Origin: Pseudomonadota bacterium
Lineage (GTDB): Bacteria; Pseudomonadota; Gammaproteobacteria; Enterobacterales; Enterobacteriaceae
DNA length: 64,000 nt
Direction of reading: 5' to 3'
Assembly (NCBI GenBank): GCA_018261615.1
Contig: JAGTSE010000003.1
Span: 124,001-188,000 of the forward strand
Positions 27,884 through 37,022 of this stretch are shown here, in pieces (position 1 is the stretch's first letter; each line of letters starts with the position of its first letter). The notes beneath the pieces were generated by a model that worked only from the letters and a program-made list of their open reading frames with translations, did no database searches and had not been told where the DNA came from. Position numbers and translations under genes: made by a program.

Positions 27884-30214
27884 TTGGCAAACCCTGCTAT
27901 CAAAACAGTTCTTACGGCGGCCCACTGGGGGCCGATGCTGGTCGATACCGACGGTGAAAACGTGCTCGCTTCCCGCGGGGCGTTACCGACTCGCCACCCT
28001 AACTCATTGCAAACCGTGGTACAGGAGCAGGTGCACAGCCCGACGCGCGTGCGTTACCCAATGGTGCGCAAAGGCTTTCTCGCGTCGCCGTCAAATCCGC
28101 AGGGGGTGCGCGGGCAGGACGAATTTGTGCGCGTGAGTTGGGATGATGCGCTGGCGCTGATCCACGCCCAGCACAAGCGGATTCGCGACAGTTATGGCCC
28201 GTCGTCTATTTTTGCCGGCTCCTATGGCTGGCGATCTAACGGCGTGCTGCATAAAGCGGCGACGTTGCTGCAACGCTATATGAGCCTGGCGGGCGGTTAC
28301 ACGGGCCATCTGGGTGACTATTCCACCGGCGCGGCGCAGGCGATTATGCCGCACGTCGTCGGCAGCAACGAGGTCTATCAGCAGCAGACCAGCTGGCCGT
28401 TGATTCTGGAGCATAGCGAGGTGGTGGTGCTGTGGAGTGCGAACCCGCTCAACACCCTGAAAATTGCCTGGAATGCGACCGACGAACAGGGCATTCCTTA
28501 CTTTGATGCGCTGCGTAAAAGCGGCAAACGGGTGATCTGTATCGATCCGATGCGATCGGAGACCGTCGATTTCTTTGGTGACAGCATGGAGTGGATTGCT
28601 CCGCATATGGGAACCGACGTCGCCCTGATGCTGGGCATCGCCCATACGCTGGTGGAAAACGGCTGGCAGGATGATGACTTCCTGGCCCGCTGCACAGAAG
28701 GTTACTCCACGTTTGCCGCCTACCTGACCGGCAAGCAGGACGGCACGGCGAAAACGGCGGAATGGGCAGCAGCAATTTGCGGCATCAATGCGGCGAAAAT
28801 CCGCGAACTGGCGCAACTTTTCCATGAAAATACTACTATGCTGATGTCCGGCTGGGGGATGCAGCGCCAGCAGTATGGTGAGCAGAAACACTGGATGTTG
28901 GTCACGCTCGCCGCCATGATCGGGCAGATTGGCACGCCCGGCGGTGGTTTTGGTCTCTCTTACCATTTTGCCAACGGCGGTAACCCGACGCGGCGCGCAG
29001 CTGTACTGGCGTCGATGCAGGGCACGGTGCAGGACGGCGTTGACGCGGTGGATAAAATCCCGGTCGCCCGCATTGTGGAAGCGCTGGAAAACCCCTGCGC
29101 GGCGTATCAGCACAATGGTATGGACAGGCACTTCCCACAGATCCGTTTTGTCTGGTGGGCCGGCGGCGCGAACTTTACCCATCATCAGGATACCAATCGC
29201 CTGATCAGCGCCTGGCAGAAGCCGGAGCTGGTAGTAATTTCGGAGTGTTTCTGGACGGCGGCAGCGAAGCATGCGGACATCGTTCTGCCTGCCACCACCT
29301 CGTTTGAGCGCAACGATCTGACGATGACCGGCGATTACAGCAATCAGCATCTGGTGCCGATGAAGCGCGTGGTCGCTCCGCAGTATGAAGCACGCGATGA
29401 CTGGGAGGTGTTTGCCGAGCTGAGCGAGCGCTGGGAAACGGGTGGCCGCGAGCGTTTTACCGAGGGCAAAAGCGAGCTTCAGTGGCTGGAAACTTTTTAC
29501 AACATTGCCGCTGAACGCGGTGCCAGCCAGCAGGTGATGCTACCGCCGTTTGTCGAATTCTGGGAAGCAAACCAGCTGATTGAGATGCCGGAAAGCGAGC
29601 AGAACACCCGTTTTGTGCGCTTTGCCGATTTCCGTCGTGACCCTGCACGCTTTCCGCTGAAAACACCGAGCGGCAAAATCGAAATCTTCTCGGAGCGCAT
29701 TCGCAGCTTTGGCTACACTGATTGTCCGCCGCATCCGATGTGGCTGGAGCCAGACGAATGGCACGGTAATGCCGAACCGGATCAGTTGCAGGTGCTGTCG
29801 GCCCATCCGGCGCATCGCCTGCACAGCCAGCTTAACTTTACCCGTTTACGTGAACAGTATGCCGTCGCAGGCCACGAACCCATTACCCTGCATCCCGCTG
29901 ATGCGCAGGCGCGCGGAATTGTCGCGGGCGATGTCGTGCGTGTCTGGAATGCGCGCGGGCAGGTTCTGGCAGGGGCGGTAGTGACCGAGGGTATCAAGCC
30001 TGGCGTGATCTGTATTCACGAAGGCGCCTGGCCGGATCTGGAGCCTGCGGCGGGCGGCATCTGTAAAAACGGCGCTGTGAATGTGCTGACTAAAGATCTG
30101 CCCAGCTCGCGGCTGGGCAATGGCTGTGCAGGAAACACGGCGCTGGCATGGGTAGAGAAATATACTGGCCCGGCGCTTACGTTGACGGCCTTTGATCCGC
30201 CTGCCAGTTCATGA
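27884..30214 (+). CDS. bisC: Biotin sulfoxide reductase
   Basis: BisC is a cytoplasmic molybdopterin enzyme that reduces biotin d-sulfoxide and methionine sulfoxide. The product is 776 residues (E. coli 777). The start is a TTG at 27884: AGGAG lies 6 bases before it, and the product [16 protein letters not shown] lines up with the E. coli N terminus. An upstream in-frame TTG at 27845 lacks support. DMSO-reductase-family features include [33 protein letters not shown] with the molybdenum-ligand Ser, and C-terminal [21 protein letters not shown]. There is no twin-arginine signal. Its 3' end overlaps convergent yiaC by 38 bp. Confidence 0.96.
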   Translation: MANPAIKTVLTAAHWGPMLVDTDGENVLASRGALPTRHPNSLQTVVQEQVHSPTRVRYPMVRKGFLASPSNPQGVRGQDEFVRVSWDDALALIHAQHKRIRDSYGPSSIFAGSYGWRSNGVLHKAATLLQRYMSLAGGYTGHLGDYSTGAAQAIMPHVVGSNEVYQQQTSWPLILEHSEVVVLWSANPLNTLKIAWNATDEQGIPYFDALRKSGKRVICIDPMRSETVDFFGDSMEWIAPHMGTDVALMLGIAHTLVENGWQDDDFLARCTEGYSTFAAYLTGKQDGTAKTAEWAAAICGINAAKIRELAQLFHENTTMLMSGWGMQRQQYGEQKHWMLVTLAAMIGQIGTPGGGFGLSYHFANGGNPTRRAAVLASMQGTVQDGVDAVDKIPVARIVEALENPCAAYQHNGMDRHFPQIRFVWWAGGANFTHHQDTNRLISAWQKPELVVISECFWTAAAKHADIVLPATTSFERNDLTMTGDYSNQHLVPMKRVVAPQYEARDDWEVFAELSERWETGGRERFTEGKSELQWLETFYNIAAERGASQQVMLPPFVEFWEANQLIEMPESEQNTRFVRFADFRRDPARFPLKTPSGKIEIFSERIRSFGYTDCPPHPMWLEPDEWHGNAEPDQLQVLSAHPAHRLHSQLNFTRLREQYAVAGHEPITLHPADAQARGIVAGDVVRVWNARGQVLAGAVVTEGIKPGVICIHEGAWPDLEPAAGGICKNGAVNVLTKDLPSSRLGNGCAGNTALAWVEKYTGPALTLTAFDPPASS

Positions 30215-30623
30215 TCCACGTCGGGTGGCGGGTCTCTTCCTGCCAGGTGCTCTCTTCAATACGAAAGCCCTGTGCATGGTAGAACTTCACCGCCCGTTCG
30301 TTTTTCTGATACACCTCCAGGCTTAGCCAACGAAAGCGTTGTTTGACGTGATTCATCAGCGCTTTGCCAATTCCCTGGCCAATAGCGGCAGGGCGCACAA
30401 ACAGCGCGCCGATAAATTGTTCATCCATCACGCTGATAAACCCTTCCAGTTCACCATTCGCTTCCCAGACCCAGGTTTTCGCCGACGGGAGATAGGCATT
30501 ACGCACCAGCGCTTCGCTCTCCTGCCAGTAGCGCGTGTCGATAAACGGATGAGCAAAACAGGTGCTTTCCATCCACAGCGTCAACAGCGGCGATAGATCC
30601 CGGCTATGCCACGCGCGGATCAT
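30177..30623 (-). CDS. yiaC: GNAT N-acetyltransferase YiaC
   Basis: A 148-residue GNAT acetyltransferase (E. coli YiaC 146 aa, reported as a protein lysine acetyltransferase). The start at 30623 has AGGAGG 5 bases upstream; a longer in-frame reading is rejected. The acetyl-CoA-binding motif is visible as [11 protein letters not shown], followed by [19 protein letters not shown]. It overlaps tag by 20 bp at its 5' end and convergent bisC by 38 bp at its 3' end, so tag and yiaC are probably one operon. Confidence 0.92.
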   Translation of the reverse strand: MIRAWHSRDLSPLLTLWMESTCFAHPFIDTRYWQESEALVRNAYLPSAKTWVWEANGELEGFISVMDEQFIGALFVRPAAIGQGIGKALMNHVKQRFRWLSLEVYQKNERAVKFYHAQGFRIEESTWQEETRHPTWIMNWQADQRPST

Positions 30624-31182
30624 GCATACCTCCTGGGTGGCAAAAGCAGCCGGTAATATGGTCATTGACCAGACCGCAGGCCTGCATAAACGAGTAGCAA
30701 ATGGTGGTGCCGACGAATTTAAAGCCGCGCTTTTTCAGCGCTTTTGATAAAGCATCTGACGCTGCTGTCGAGGTCGGAATTTCGCCGAGCGTCACCGCCT
30801 GGGTGATTTGCGGGGTGTTATCGACAAACCCCCAGACAAATTCTGAAAATGACTCGCCGTTTTGCGCCATTGCCAGGTATGCGCGGGCATTGCCAATAAT
30901 GGCTTCTATCTTGCCGCGATGGCGAATGATGCCAGCATTTTGCAGCAGAATTTCCACATCTTCTTCGCTCATCGCCGCCACGCGTTCCGGCTCGAATTGA
31001 TGAAAAGCCGCGCGATAATTTTCCCGTTTTTTCAATACGGTAATCCACGACAATCCGGCTTGTTGCCCTTCCAGGCAGATCATTTCAAACAACTTTTTAC
31101 CGTCCCTTTGCGCGACGCCCCATTCGGTATCATGGTACGTGAGATACAGGGGATCCTGAGTAACCCAACCACAACGCTGCAT
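30604..31182 (-). CDS. tag: 3-methyladenine DNA glycosylase I
   Basis: Tag removes 3-methyladenine from alkylated DNA, constitutively, as the first step of base excision repair. The product is 192 residues (E. coli 187). The start at 31182 has a GGAG site and yields MQRCGWVTQDPLY as in E. coli; a 24-residue extension is rejected. The zinc-snap residues are present: Cys4, His17 in YHDTEWG, and the late His and Cys in NDHITGC. LEGQQAGLSWITVLKKRENY and ALKKRGFKFVGTTICYSFMQ are family blocks. The C terminus is a few residues longer than in E. coli. Confidence 0.96.
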   Translation of the reverse strand: MQRCGWVTQDPLYLTYHDTEWGVAQRDGKKLFEMICLEGQQAGLSWITVLKKRENYRAAFHQFEPERVAAMSEEDVEILLQNAGIIRHRGKIEAIIGNARAYLAMAQNGESFSEFVWGFVDNTPQITQAVTLGEIPTSTAASDALSKALKKRGFKFVGTTICYSFMQACGLVNDHITGCFCHPGGMHDPRVA

Positions 31183-31244
31183 ATTCTTACTCCATCTATA
31201 CACGTTATCCTTCAAACTGCCTCTTTGTTGGCTTCGCCTTTGCA

Positions 31245-31276
31245 CCCCAGTCACTTACTTATGTAAGCTCCTGGGG
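31245..31276. repeat. Second copy of the CCCCAG/CTGGGG palindromic repeat
   Basis: CCCCAG (31245-31250) pairs with CTGGGG (31271-31276). The intervening TCACTTACTTATGTAAGCTC is nearly the same as in the hairpin at 22024-22055, and the upstream TTCAAACTGC / TTGTTGGCTT segment (31211-31234) resembles 21914-21940. This copy is shorter and lacks the other four hairpins. Confidence 0.7.
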
Positions 31277-31453
31277 CTGCGCACTCTTGCCGCCTCGACG
31301 CAGTGTGAATGATTTTGTGTATATGCTTGATAAAATAAACGTTCGCCTGCCTTGACGCGCACACCAGAAAGACAATATTTAGTAGAGGGCATTAGCCCAT
31401 AAACAATGATAACGAATACGCCGGATTCGGCTCTTTTCTGGGGTCGCAACTTG

Positions 31454-32143
31454 ATGAAAATAAAAAACAGTGGCCTTTCGTTGGTGCTGCTGCCTGCGTG
31501 CCTGCTTTTTGCTCAGCTGGCGGCGGCGTGGCAGCAAGAATATATTTTTATCGACTCGCAAAATACCTCGACCGAACGCTATATCTGGGATAGCGAACGA
31601 CAACCACGTTATAACGATATTCTGGAAGAGCGTATCCGCTCTGCGCAAAATTCGCCGGGTATCGCGCTGAATTTGCCGGATGACACACCGTTAGATCCGA
31701 TCACCACCACGAGTATTGGCTGGAATATTCCGCTGGTCAGCAGCGTTACCACCGGCCCGGTTGCGGCCTGGCATTACGATGGCTCGACCACGTCAATGTA
31801 TAACGAATTTGGCGACAGCGCGACCACCGCACAGTACAGCGATCCCTTGTGGCACGCCAGCATTAGCTCGCTTGGATGGCGCTTAGACAGCCGTTTTGGC
31901 GACCTTCGCCCGTGGGCGCAAATCAGCTTCAATCAGCAACTCGGCGATAATGTCTGGAAAAGCCAGTCCGGGATTAATCGCTTAACGGCGGCGAATCAGT
32001 ACGGTAACTGGATGGATATGACCTTAGGCGCCGATATGCTGTTGAATCCGCGCCTCGCCGCTTATGCGTCGTTATCGCAGTCGGAAAATGAAACTCTGGG
32101 GCAACATTATTTATACAGCATGGGCGTTAGCGCACGCTTTTGA
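31454..32143 (+). CDS. YhjY-like outer-membrane autotransporter-domain protein
   Basis: A 229-residue exported protein in the place of E. coli yhjY (between tag and yhjX). The start at 31454 gives a signal peptide (MKIKNSGLSLVLLPACLLFA, cleavage likely after AQLAAA). The C-terminal half looks like a small beta-barrel: alternating strands such as ASISSLGWRLDSRFG and DMTLGADMLLNPRLAAYASL, ending in YSMGVSARF with the terminal Phe typical of outer-membrane proteins. The function is unknown. The ribosome site is weak. The N-terminal half is not recognised. Confidence 0.7.
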   Translation: MKIKNSGLSLVLLPACLLFAQLAAAWQQEYIFIDSQNTSTERYIWDSERQPRYNDILEERIRSAQNSPGIALNLPDDTPLDPITTTSIGWNIPLVSSVTTGPVAAWHYDGSTTSMYNEFGDSATTAQYSDPLWHASISSLGWRLDSRFGDLRPWAQISFNQQLGDNVWKSQSGINRLTAANQYGNWMDMTLGADMLLNPRLAAYASLSQSENETLGQHYLYSMGVSARF

Positions 32144-32273
32144 AGCACGCTTAAAACAAACCTTTTACACTTAAGAAACAATATCTGGCGCGTTTCTTGT
32201 TGATAGTACGTACTAACTTACATTGATTTGTTGATGGCATAAAATTTCACTGTGTCATTCATTCCCGCTTAGA

Positions 32274-32304
32274 TGCATTTCATTCCTCCCCGGCTGCATT
32301 TCAT
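32274..32304 (+). promoter_or_regulatory. YpdB-type operator upstream of yhjX
   Basis: Two direct copies of TGCATTTCAT (32274-32283 and 32295-32304) are separated by exactly 11 bases. In E. coli the LytTR regulator YpdB activates yhjX by binding GGCATTTCAT repeats with an 11-base spacer. The site lies 84-114 bp before the yhjX start. A third, inverted copy (GCATTTCATG on minus) is at 32321-32330. Confidence 0.85.
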
Positions 32305-32387
32305 GCCTTTTTTCACCCGGCATGAAATGCGCTTCGTTATGGTTGTCGGCAGTGGAACTTCTCTTTTACTTCTGCAGGACAACTGCC

Positions 32388-33590
32388 ATGAAAACTTCAA
32401 CTGCTAATCGCACACGCTGGCTGACGCTGATCGGTACCATTATTACGCAATTCGCGTTAGGGTCTGTTTATACCTGGAGCCTGTTCAACAGCTCGCTGGC
32501 GGAAAAACTGAACGAGCCTGTTAGTCAGGTTGCCTTCTCTTTCGGTTTGCTGAGCCTTGGCCTTGCGCTCTCATCCTCTGTTGCCGGGAAATTGCAGGAA
32601 CGTTTTGGCGTGAAACGCGTCACCATGGCTTCTGGTATTCTGCTGGGTCTGGGGTTCTTCCTGACCGCGCACTCCAACAACCTGCTGATGCTGTGGATGA
32701 GCGCAGGCGTGCTGGTGGGTTTGGCAGATGGCGTGGGTTATCTGTTGACGCTCTCGAACTGCGTGAAATGGTTCCCGGAACGTAAAGGCCTGATTTCTGC
32801 CTTCTCTATTGGTTCCTACGGCCTCGGCAGCCTCGGTTTTAAATTTATCGATAGCCAGTTGCTGGCAAATGTCGGCCTGGAAAAAACCTTTGTTATCTGG
32901 GGTCTGATTGCGCTGGTGATGATTGTCTTCAGTGCAACCCTGATGACTGATGCACCGCGGCAGAAAGTTGCTACCGTGAATGGCGTTGTTGAAAACGACT
33001 TCACCCTGGCGCAGTCCATGCGTAAACCGCAATACTGGATGCTGGCCGTTATGTTCCTCACAGCCTGCATGAGCGGCCTGTATGTGATTGGTGTTGCAAA
33101 GGATATCGCCCAGGGCATGGTTCATCTGGACATCGCAACAGCGGCGAATGCGGTTACTATTATCTCCATTGCTAACCTCAGTGGCCGCCTGGTTCTTGGC
33201 ATCCTGTCTGACAAAATCTCCCGCATCCGTGTGATTACTATCGGTCAGGTGATTTCGCTGGTTGGTATGGTGGCTCTGCTGTTCGCACCGCTGAATGCGG
33301 CCACGTTCTTCGCAGCCATTGCCTGTGTTGCCTTTAACTTTGGCGGTACGATCACCGTGTTCCCGTCGCTGGTCAGTGAGTTCTTTGGCCTCAACAACCT
33401 GGCGAAAAACTACGGTGTGATTTACCTGGGCTTCGGTATCGGCAGTATCTGTGGTTCGCTGATTGCGTCTGTGTTTGGCGGCTTCTATGTCACCTTCTGC
33501 GTTATCTTCGCACTGCTGATTCTTTCGCTAGCGCTCTCCACCACCATTCGTCAGCCGCAGCGTAGCGTGTATAAAGAAGCGCACGCCTGA
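32388..33590 (+). CDS. yhjX: MFS transporter YhjX (pyruvate-linked)
   Basis: YhjX is a 12-helix inner-membrane transporter of the oxalate:formate antiporter group; in E. coli it is induced by pyruvate through YpdAB. The product is 400 residues (E. coli 402). The start at 32388 follows an AGGAC site and aligns with the E. coli N terminus (RTRWLTLIGTIITQFALGSV); upstream residues in frame are rejected. Characteristic blocks are SFGLLSLGLALSSSVAGKLQ, GLADGVGYLLTLSNCVKWFP and FNFGGTITVFPSLVSEFFG. The YpdB-type operator upstream supports conserved control. A strong terminator follows. Confidence 0.95.
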   Translation: MKTSTANRTRWLTLIGTIITQFALGSVYTWSLFNSSLAEKLNEPVSQVAFSFGLLSLGLALSSSVAGKLQERFGVKRVTMASGILLGLGFFLTAHSNNLLMLWMSAGVLVGLADGVGYLLTLSNCVKWFPERKGLISAFSIGSYGLGSLGFKFIDSQLLANVGLEKTFVIWGLIALVMIVFSATLMTDAPRQKVATVNGVVENDFTLAQSMRKPQYWMLAVMFLTACMSGLYVIGVAKDIAQGMVHLDIATAANAVTIISIANLSGRLVLGILSDKISRIRVITIGQVISLVGMVALLFAPLNAATFFAAIACVAFNFGGTITVFPSLVSEFFGLNNLAKNYGVIYLGFGIGSICGSLIASVFGGFYVTFCVIFALLILSLALSTTIRQPQRSVYKEAHA

Positions 33591-33610
33591 TCTAGCCGAC
33601 AAACAATATA

Positions 33611-33634
33611 AAAAGCCGTCGTTTTGACGGCTTT
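33611..33634. terminator. Terminator after yhjX
   Basis: AAAAGCCGTC, loop GTTTT, GACGGCTTTT is a perfect 10-bp stem including A/T ends, 20 bp after the yhjX stop. Confidence 0.85.
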
Positions 33635-33710
33635 TCTGTCTCTGCAACCAACCTTCTCCAGAGCGTCTATCCTTATTGGTCAGGTTCTTCCCTACTGAAG
33701 GAGTCTATAG

Positions 33711-34142
33711 ATGGCTTTAGAAAAAGTGGTTTATCGCGCTAAAGCAAAAGCAACCGGTGGCCGTGATGGCCGAGCCACCTCCTCTGATGGCGTTCTGGAT
33801 GTAAAACTTGGCGTACCCAAAGAGATGGGCGGCGCTGGCGGTGAAGTAACTAACCCAGAGCAGCTTTTTGCCGCAGGTTATTCAGCCTGTTTCCTTGGAG
33901 CGCTGAAACATGTTGCCTCGGTAGAGAAAAAGAAAGTACCGCAGGATGCTTACATTGAAGGGCAAGTTGGCATTGGCCCACTACCGACCGGTTTTGGTAT
34001 TGAAGCGCAGCTGGATATTCACCTGCCGGGCATGGATCATCAGGAAGCCGAAGCGCTGGTGCAAAAAGCCCATATTGTGTGTCCTTACTCCAACGCAACG
34101 CGTGGCAACATTGACGTAAAACTTAACGTGATTACCTCCTGA
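33711..34142 (+). CDS. ohr: Organic hydroperoxide resistance protein (Ohr)
   Basis: Ohr is a cytoplasmic thiol peroxidase of the OsmC/Ohr fold that reduces organic hydroperoxides, usually with lipoyl-dependent reduction. The 143-residue product has both catalytic cysteines, in [15 protein letters not shown] and in [13 protein letters not shown], plus the conserved Arg of [16 protein letters not shown] precedes the ATG. E. coli K-12 has no ohr at this position. The usual regulator OhrR is not encoded next to it. It forms a single-gene unit between the yhjX terminator and eptB. Confidence 0.93.
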   Translation: MALEKVVYRAKAKATGGRDGRATSSDGVLDVKLGVPKEMGGAGGEVTNPEQLFAAGYSACFLGALKHVASVEKKKVPQDAYIEGQVGIGPLPTGFGIEAQLDIHLPGMDHQEAEALVQKAHIVCPYSNATRGNIDVKLNVITS

Positions 34143-34340
34143 TAGCGCCTTTTAGTGCTAATTTTCTGGTGGCAGCCATATATTTGTAAAATATATGGCT
34201 GGTTAAGCTTTCCGCATGACACTTTTTAGCTCCGCTATGGTCTACTTACCACGCTTCAGAAGTTTCCGCTGTTAACTTCCGCTGCCAATTAATAGTCTGC
34301 CTGAGCCAGGTTTTTTCCCTTTAGTTGTCGAGTTGCTTGC

Positions 34341-36023
34341 ATGAGTTATATCAAAACAATGACGCAGCAGAAGCTGAGCTTCCTGCTAGCGCTATATATC
34401 GGTCTGTTTATGAATAGCGCGGTTTTTTTCCGTCGGTTTGATGGATATGCGCAATCCTTCACTGTGTTGAAAGGTATCTCCGCAGTTGTCGAACTTGTTG
34501 GGACGGTACTGGTCACTTTCTTTTTATTACGTCTATTGTCGCTGACGGGACGCCGTATCTGGCGCGTGCTGGCTTCGCTGGTGGTGCTGTGCTCTGCGGC
34601 CGCCAGCTATTACATGACGTTTCTCAACGTGGTGATTGGCTATGGCATTATTGCTTCGATAATGACCACAGATATCGATCTCTCCAAAGAAGTGGTGGGC
34701 TGGCAGCTTATTGCCTGGATGGCGGCAGTGAGTGCGCTGCCGTTGCTGCTGATTTGGGGTAACCGCTGCCGCTTTACGCTGCTGAACGAGCTGTGTACGC
34801 CGGGGGTGCGCATTCGCAGCCTGGGCCTGGTGCTGTTGGCGGGATTACTGGTCTGGGGGCCAATCCGTCTGCTGGACATGCAGCAGGAAAAGTTCGAGCG
34901 GACATCAAAGGTTGATATGCCGAGCTACGGCGGGGTAGTGGCGAACTCCTATCTGCCGTCAAACTGGCTCTCTGCGCTGGGGCTGTATGCCTGGGCGCAG
35001 GTGGATGAATCCTCCGGCAATAAATCGCTGCTCAACCCGGCGACGAAGTTTACCTATGTTGCGCCAAAAGATATCGATGATACCTGGGTGGTATTCATTA
35101 TTGGCGAGACCACCCGTTGGGATCATATGGGGTTGCTGGGCTACTCCCGCGATACCACGCCGAAGCTGGCGAAGGAGAAGAACCTCGTGGCGTTTCGCGG
35201 TTACTCATGCGACACAGCGACCAAGCTCTCTCTGCGCTGTATGTTTGTCCGTGAAGGCGGCGCAGAAGATAACCCGCAGCGCACACTGAAAGAGCAAAAC
35301 GTCTTTGCCGTGCTTAAACAACTGGGCTTCGCCAGCGATTTGTACGCCATGCAGAGCGAGATGTGGTTCTACAGCAATACCATGGCCGACAACATCGCTT
35401 ATCGCGAGCAGATTGGCGCCGAGCCGCGTAACCGTGGCAGAAGCGTGGACGATATGCTGCTTGTCGATGAAATGCAGAATTCGCTGGACAATAAATCCGC
35501 AGGTAAGCATTTGATTATTATGCATACCAAAGGCTCACACTTTAACTATACCCAGCGTTATCCACGCAGCTTTGCGCAGTGGACGCCGGAGTGCATCGGC
35601 GTCGATAGCAAGTGCAGCAAAGCAGAGATGATCAACTCCTTCGATAACTCCGTCAGCTATGTGGATCACTTTATTGATAGCGTGATTGATAAGATGCGCG
35701 ACCGGAAAGCGATCATTTTCTATGCCGCTGACCACGGAGAGTCGATCAATGAAAAGGAACATTTGCATGGTACACCGCGCAAAATGGCGCCACCGGAGCA
35801 GTTCCGCGTGCCAATGATGGTATGGATGTCCGACAAGTATCTTGAGAACCCACAAAAGGCGCAGATGTTTGCCCAGCTTAAGCAGCAGGCAGCGTTTAAA
35901 ACGCCGCGTCGTCACGTTGAACTGTATGACACCATTATGGGTTGCCTCGGTTATACCTCGCCAAATGGCGGAATTAACGAGAACAATAACTGGTGCCATT
36001 TACCGACTCAGGCTGCGAAGTAA
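34341..36023 (+). CDS. eptB: Kdo(2)-lipid A phosphoethanolamine 7''-transferase EptB
   Basis: EptB adds phosphoethanolamine to the outer Kdo of LPS in the inner membrane, with its catalytic domain in the periplasm. The product is 560 residues (E. coli 563). Five N-terminal membrane helices (to about residue 185) precede an alkaline-phosphatase-fold domain with FIIGETTRWDHMG (metal-binding Glu), the nucleophile Thr in CDTATKLSLRC and the AADHGES metal site. In E. coli the mRNA is repressed by the small RNA MgrR and the gene is under sigma-E; I did not identify these sites here. proK follows after 91 bp. Confidence 0.96.
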   Translation: MSYIKTMTQQKLSFLLALYIGLFMNSAVFFRRFDGYAQSFTVLKGISAVVELVGTVLVTFFLLRLLSLTGRRIWRVLASLVVLCSAAASYYMTFLNVVIGYGIIASIMTTDIDLSKEVVGWQLIAWMAAVSALPLLLIWGNRCRFTLLNELCTPGVRIRSLGLVLLAGLLVWGPIRLLDMQQEKFERTSKVDMPSYGGVVANSYLPSNWLSALGLYAWAQVDESSGNKSLLNPATKFTYVAPKDIDDTWVVFIIGETTRWDHMGLLGYSRDTTPKLAKEKNLVAFRGYSCDTATKLSLRCMFVREGGAEDNPQRTLKEQNVFAVLKQLGFASDLYAMQSEMWFYSNTMADNIAYREQIGAEPRNRGRSVDDMLLVDEMQNSLDNKSAGKHLIIMHTKGSHFNYTQRYPRSFAQWTPECIGVDSKCSKAEMINSFDNSVSYVDHFIDSVIDKMRDRKAIIFYAADHGESINEKEHLHGTPRKMAPPEQFRVPMMVWMSDKYLENPQKAQMFAQLKQQAAFKTPRRHVELYDTIMGCLGYTSPNGGINENNNWCHLPTQAAK

Positions 36024-36114
36024 GCGCTCTGCTGGCTTTATCGCCAGTCAGTATGCTTTTTTACATTAGGGGATTGACGGGGTAGCTTCACGGCAGTAAG
36101 ATGCGCCCCGCATT

Positions 36115-36364
<250 letters not shown>

Positions 36365-36818
36365 TGCATCCTGGAAAATAGCCTGATGGCCGCTTCGTCT
36401 TACCGGACCGGCGCAATCCCGTAGACCAGATAAGCGCAGCGCCATCCGGCGAAATTATCGAAAATCTCCGTTATCCCCACTTCTCGCTGCCAGTTCACAA
36501 TTTTGTACGATATTCCATTGTATTTTTTTATATATCTTTGGATCTTTTTTCGCGTTGCTTATGGATAATGACAGCATTTTTCGCTGTGCGCTTTAGCGTT
36601 CACGGCATTAATCGCTCAGATAATCATCATTCTGCAAGAAATTTTTCATAATCTGCATTAAAGTTAATCACTGTATTTTTGGTATTAATTAGCGAATTAT
36701 TCTACAACGGTGGCGGTAGCACAAATTTCCCTGCTGAAAATAGAGGCTTGAAGTTTTTTTAAACTTTGTTTACCGATTCTCACCGTCGTTGTAAATCCCG
36801 GTTACCTGTATTGACGTT
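36365..36818. other. Upstream region of dppA
   Basis: No gene is seen. The part from 36500 to 36770 is AT-rich and probably curved, as expected before a highly regulated transporter operon. Confidence 0.4.
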
Positions 36819-36846
36819 TTGACATTCTGTTGACAGATTGTAGGGC
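36819..36846 (+). promoter_or_regulatory. Candidate dppA promoter
   Basis: TTGACA at 36819-36824 is followed after 16 bp by TAGGGC at 36841-36846. The implied start, near 36853, gives a leader of about 170 bases, close to the length known for E. coli dppA. The -10 box is poor. Confidence 0.4.
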
Positions 36847-36992
36847 ATGAGGGGCATTTCAAGGAGAATCTGCACTGCAACTCAGTCAACCTTGTGAAAG
36901 GAATCCCCATCTCTCATAACGCCCTCGGGCACAACCGACCAGACCGGGTAAAAAACTAATAAAGGTCTGTCGGACATACCCACTGCATGGGT

Positions 36993-37010
36993 AACAACAC
37001 ATATCACATT
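36993..37010 (+). promoter_or_regulatory. Probable GcvB small-RNA target in the dppA leader
   Basis: AACAACACATATCACATT directly before the GGAG ribosome site is C/A-rich and complementary to the G/U-rich R1 region of GcvB, which represses dppA in E. coli and Salmonella. gcvB itself is not in the window. Confidence 0.65.
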
Positions 37011-37022
37011 GGAGCAGAATCA

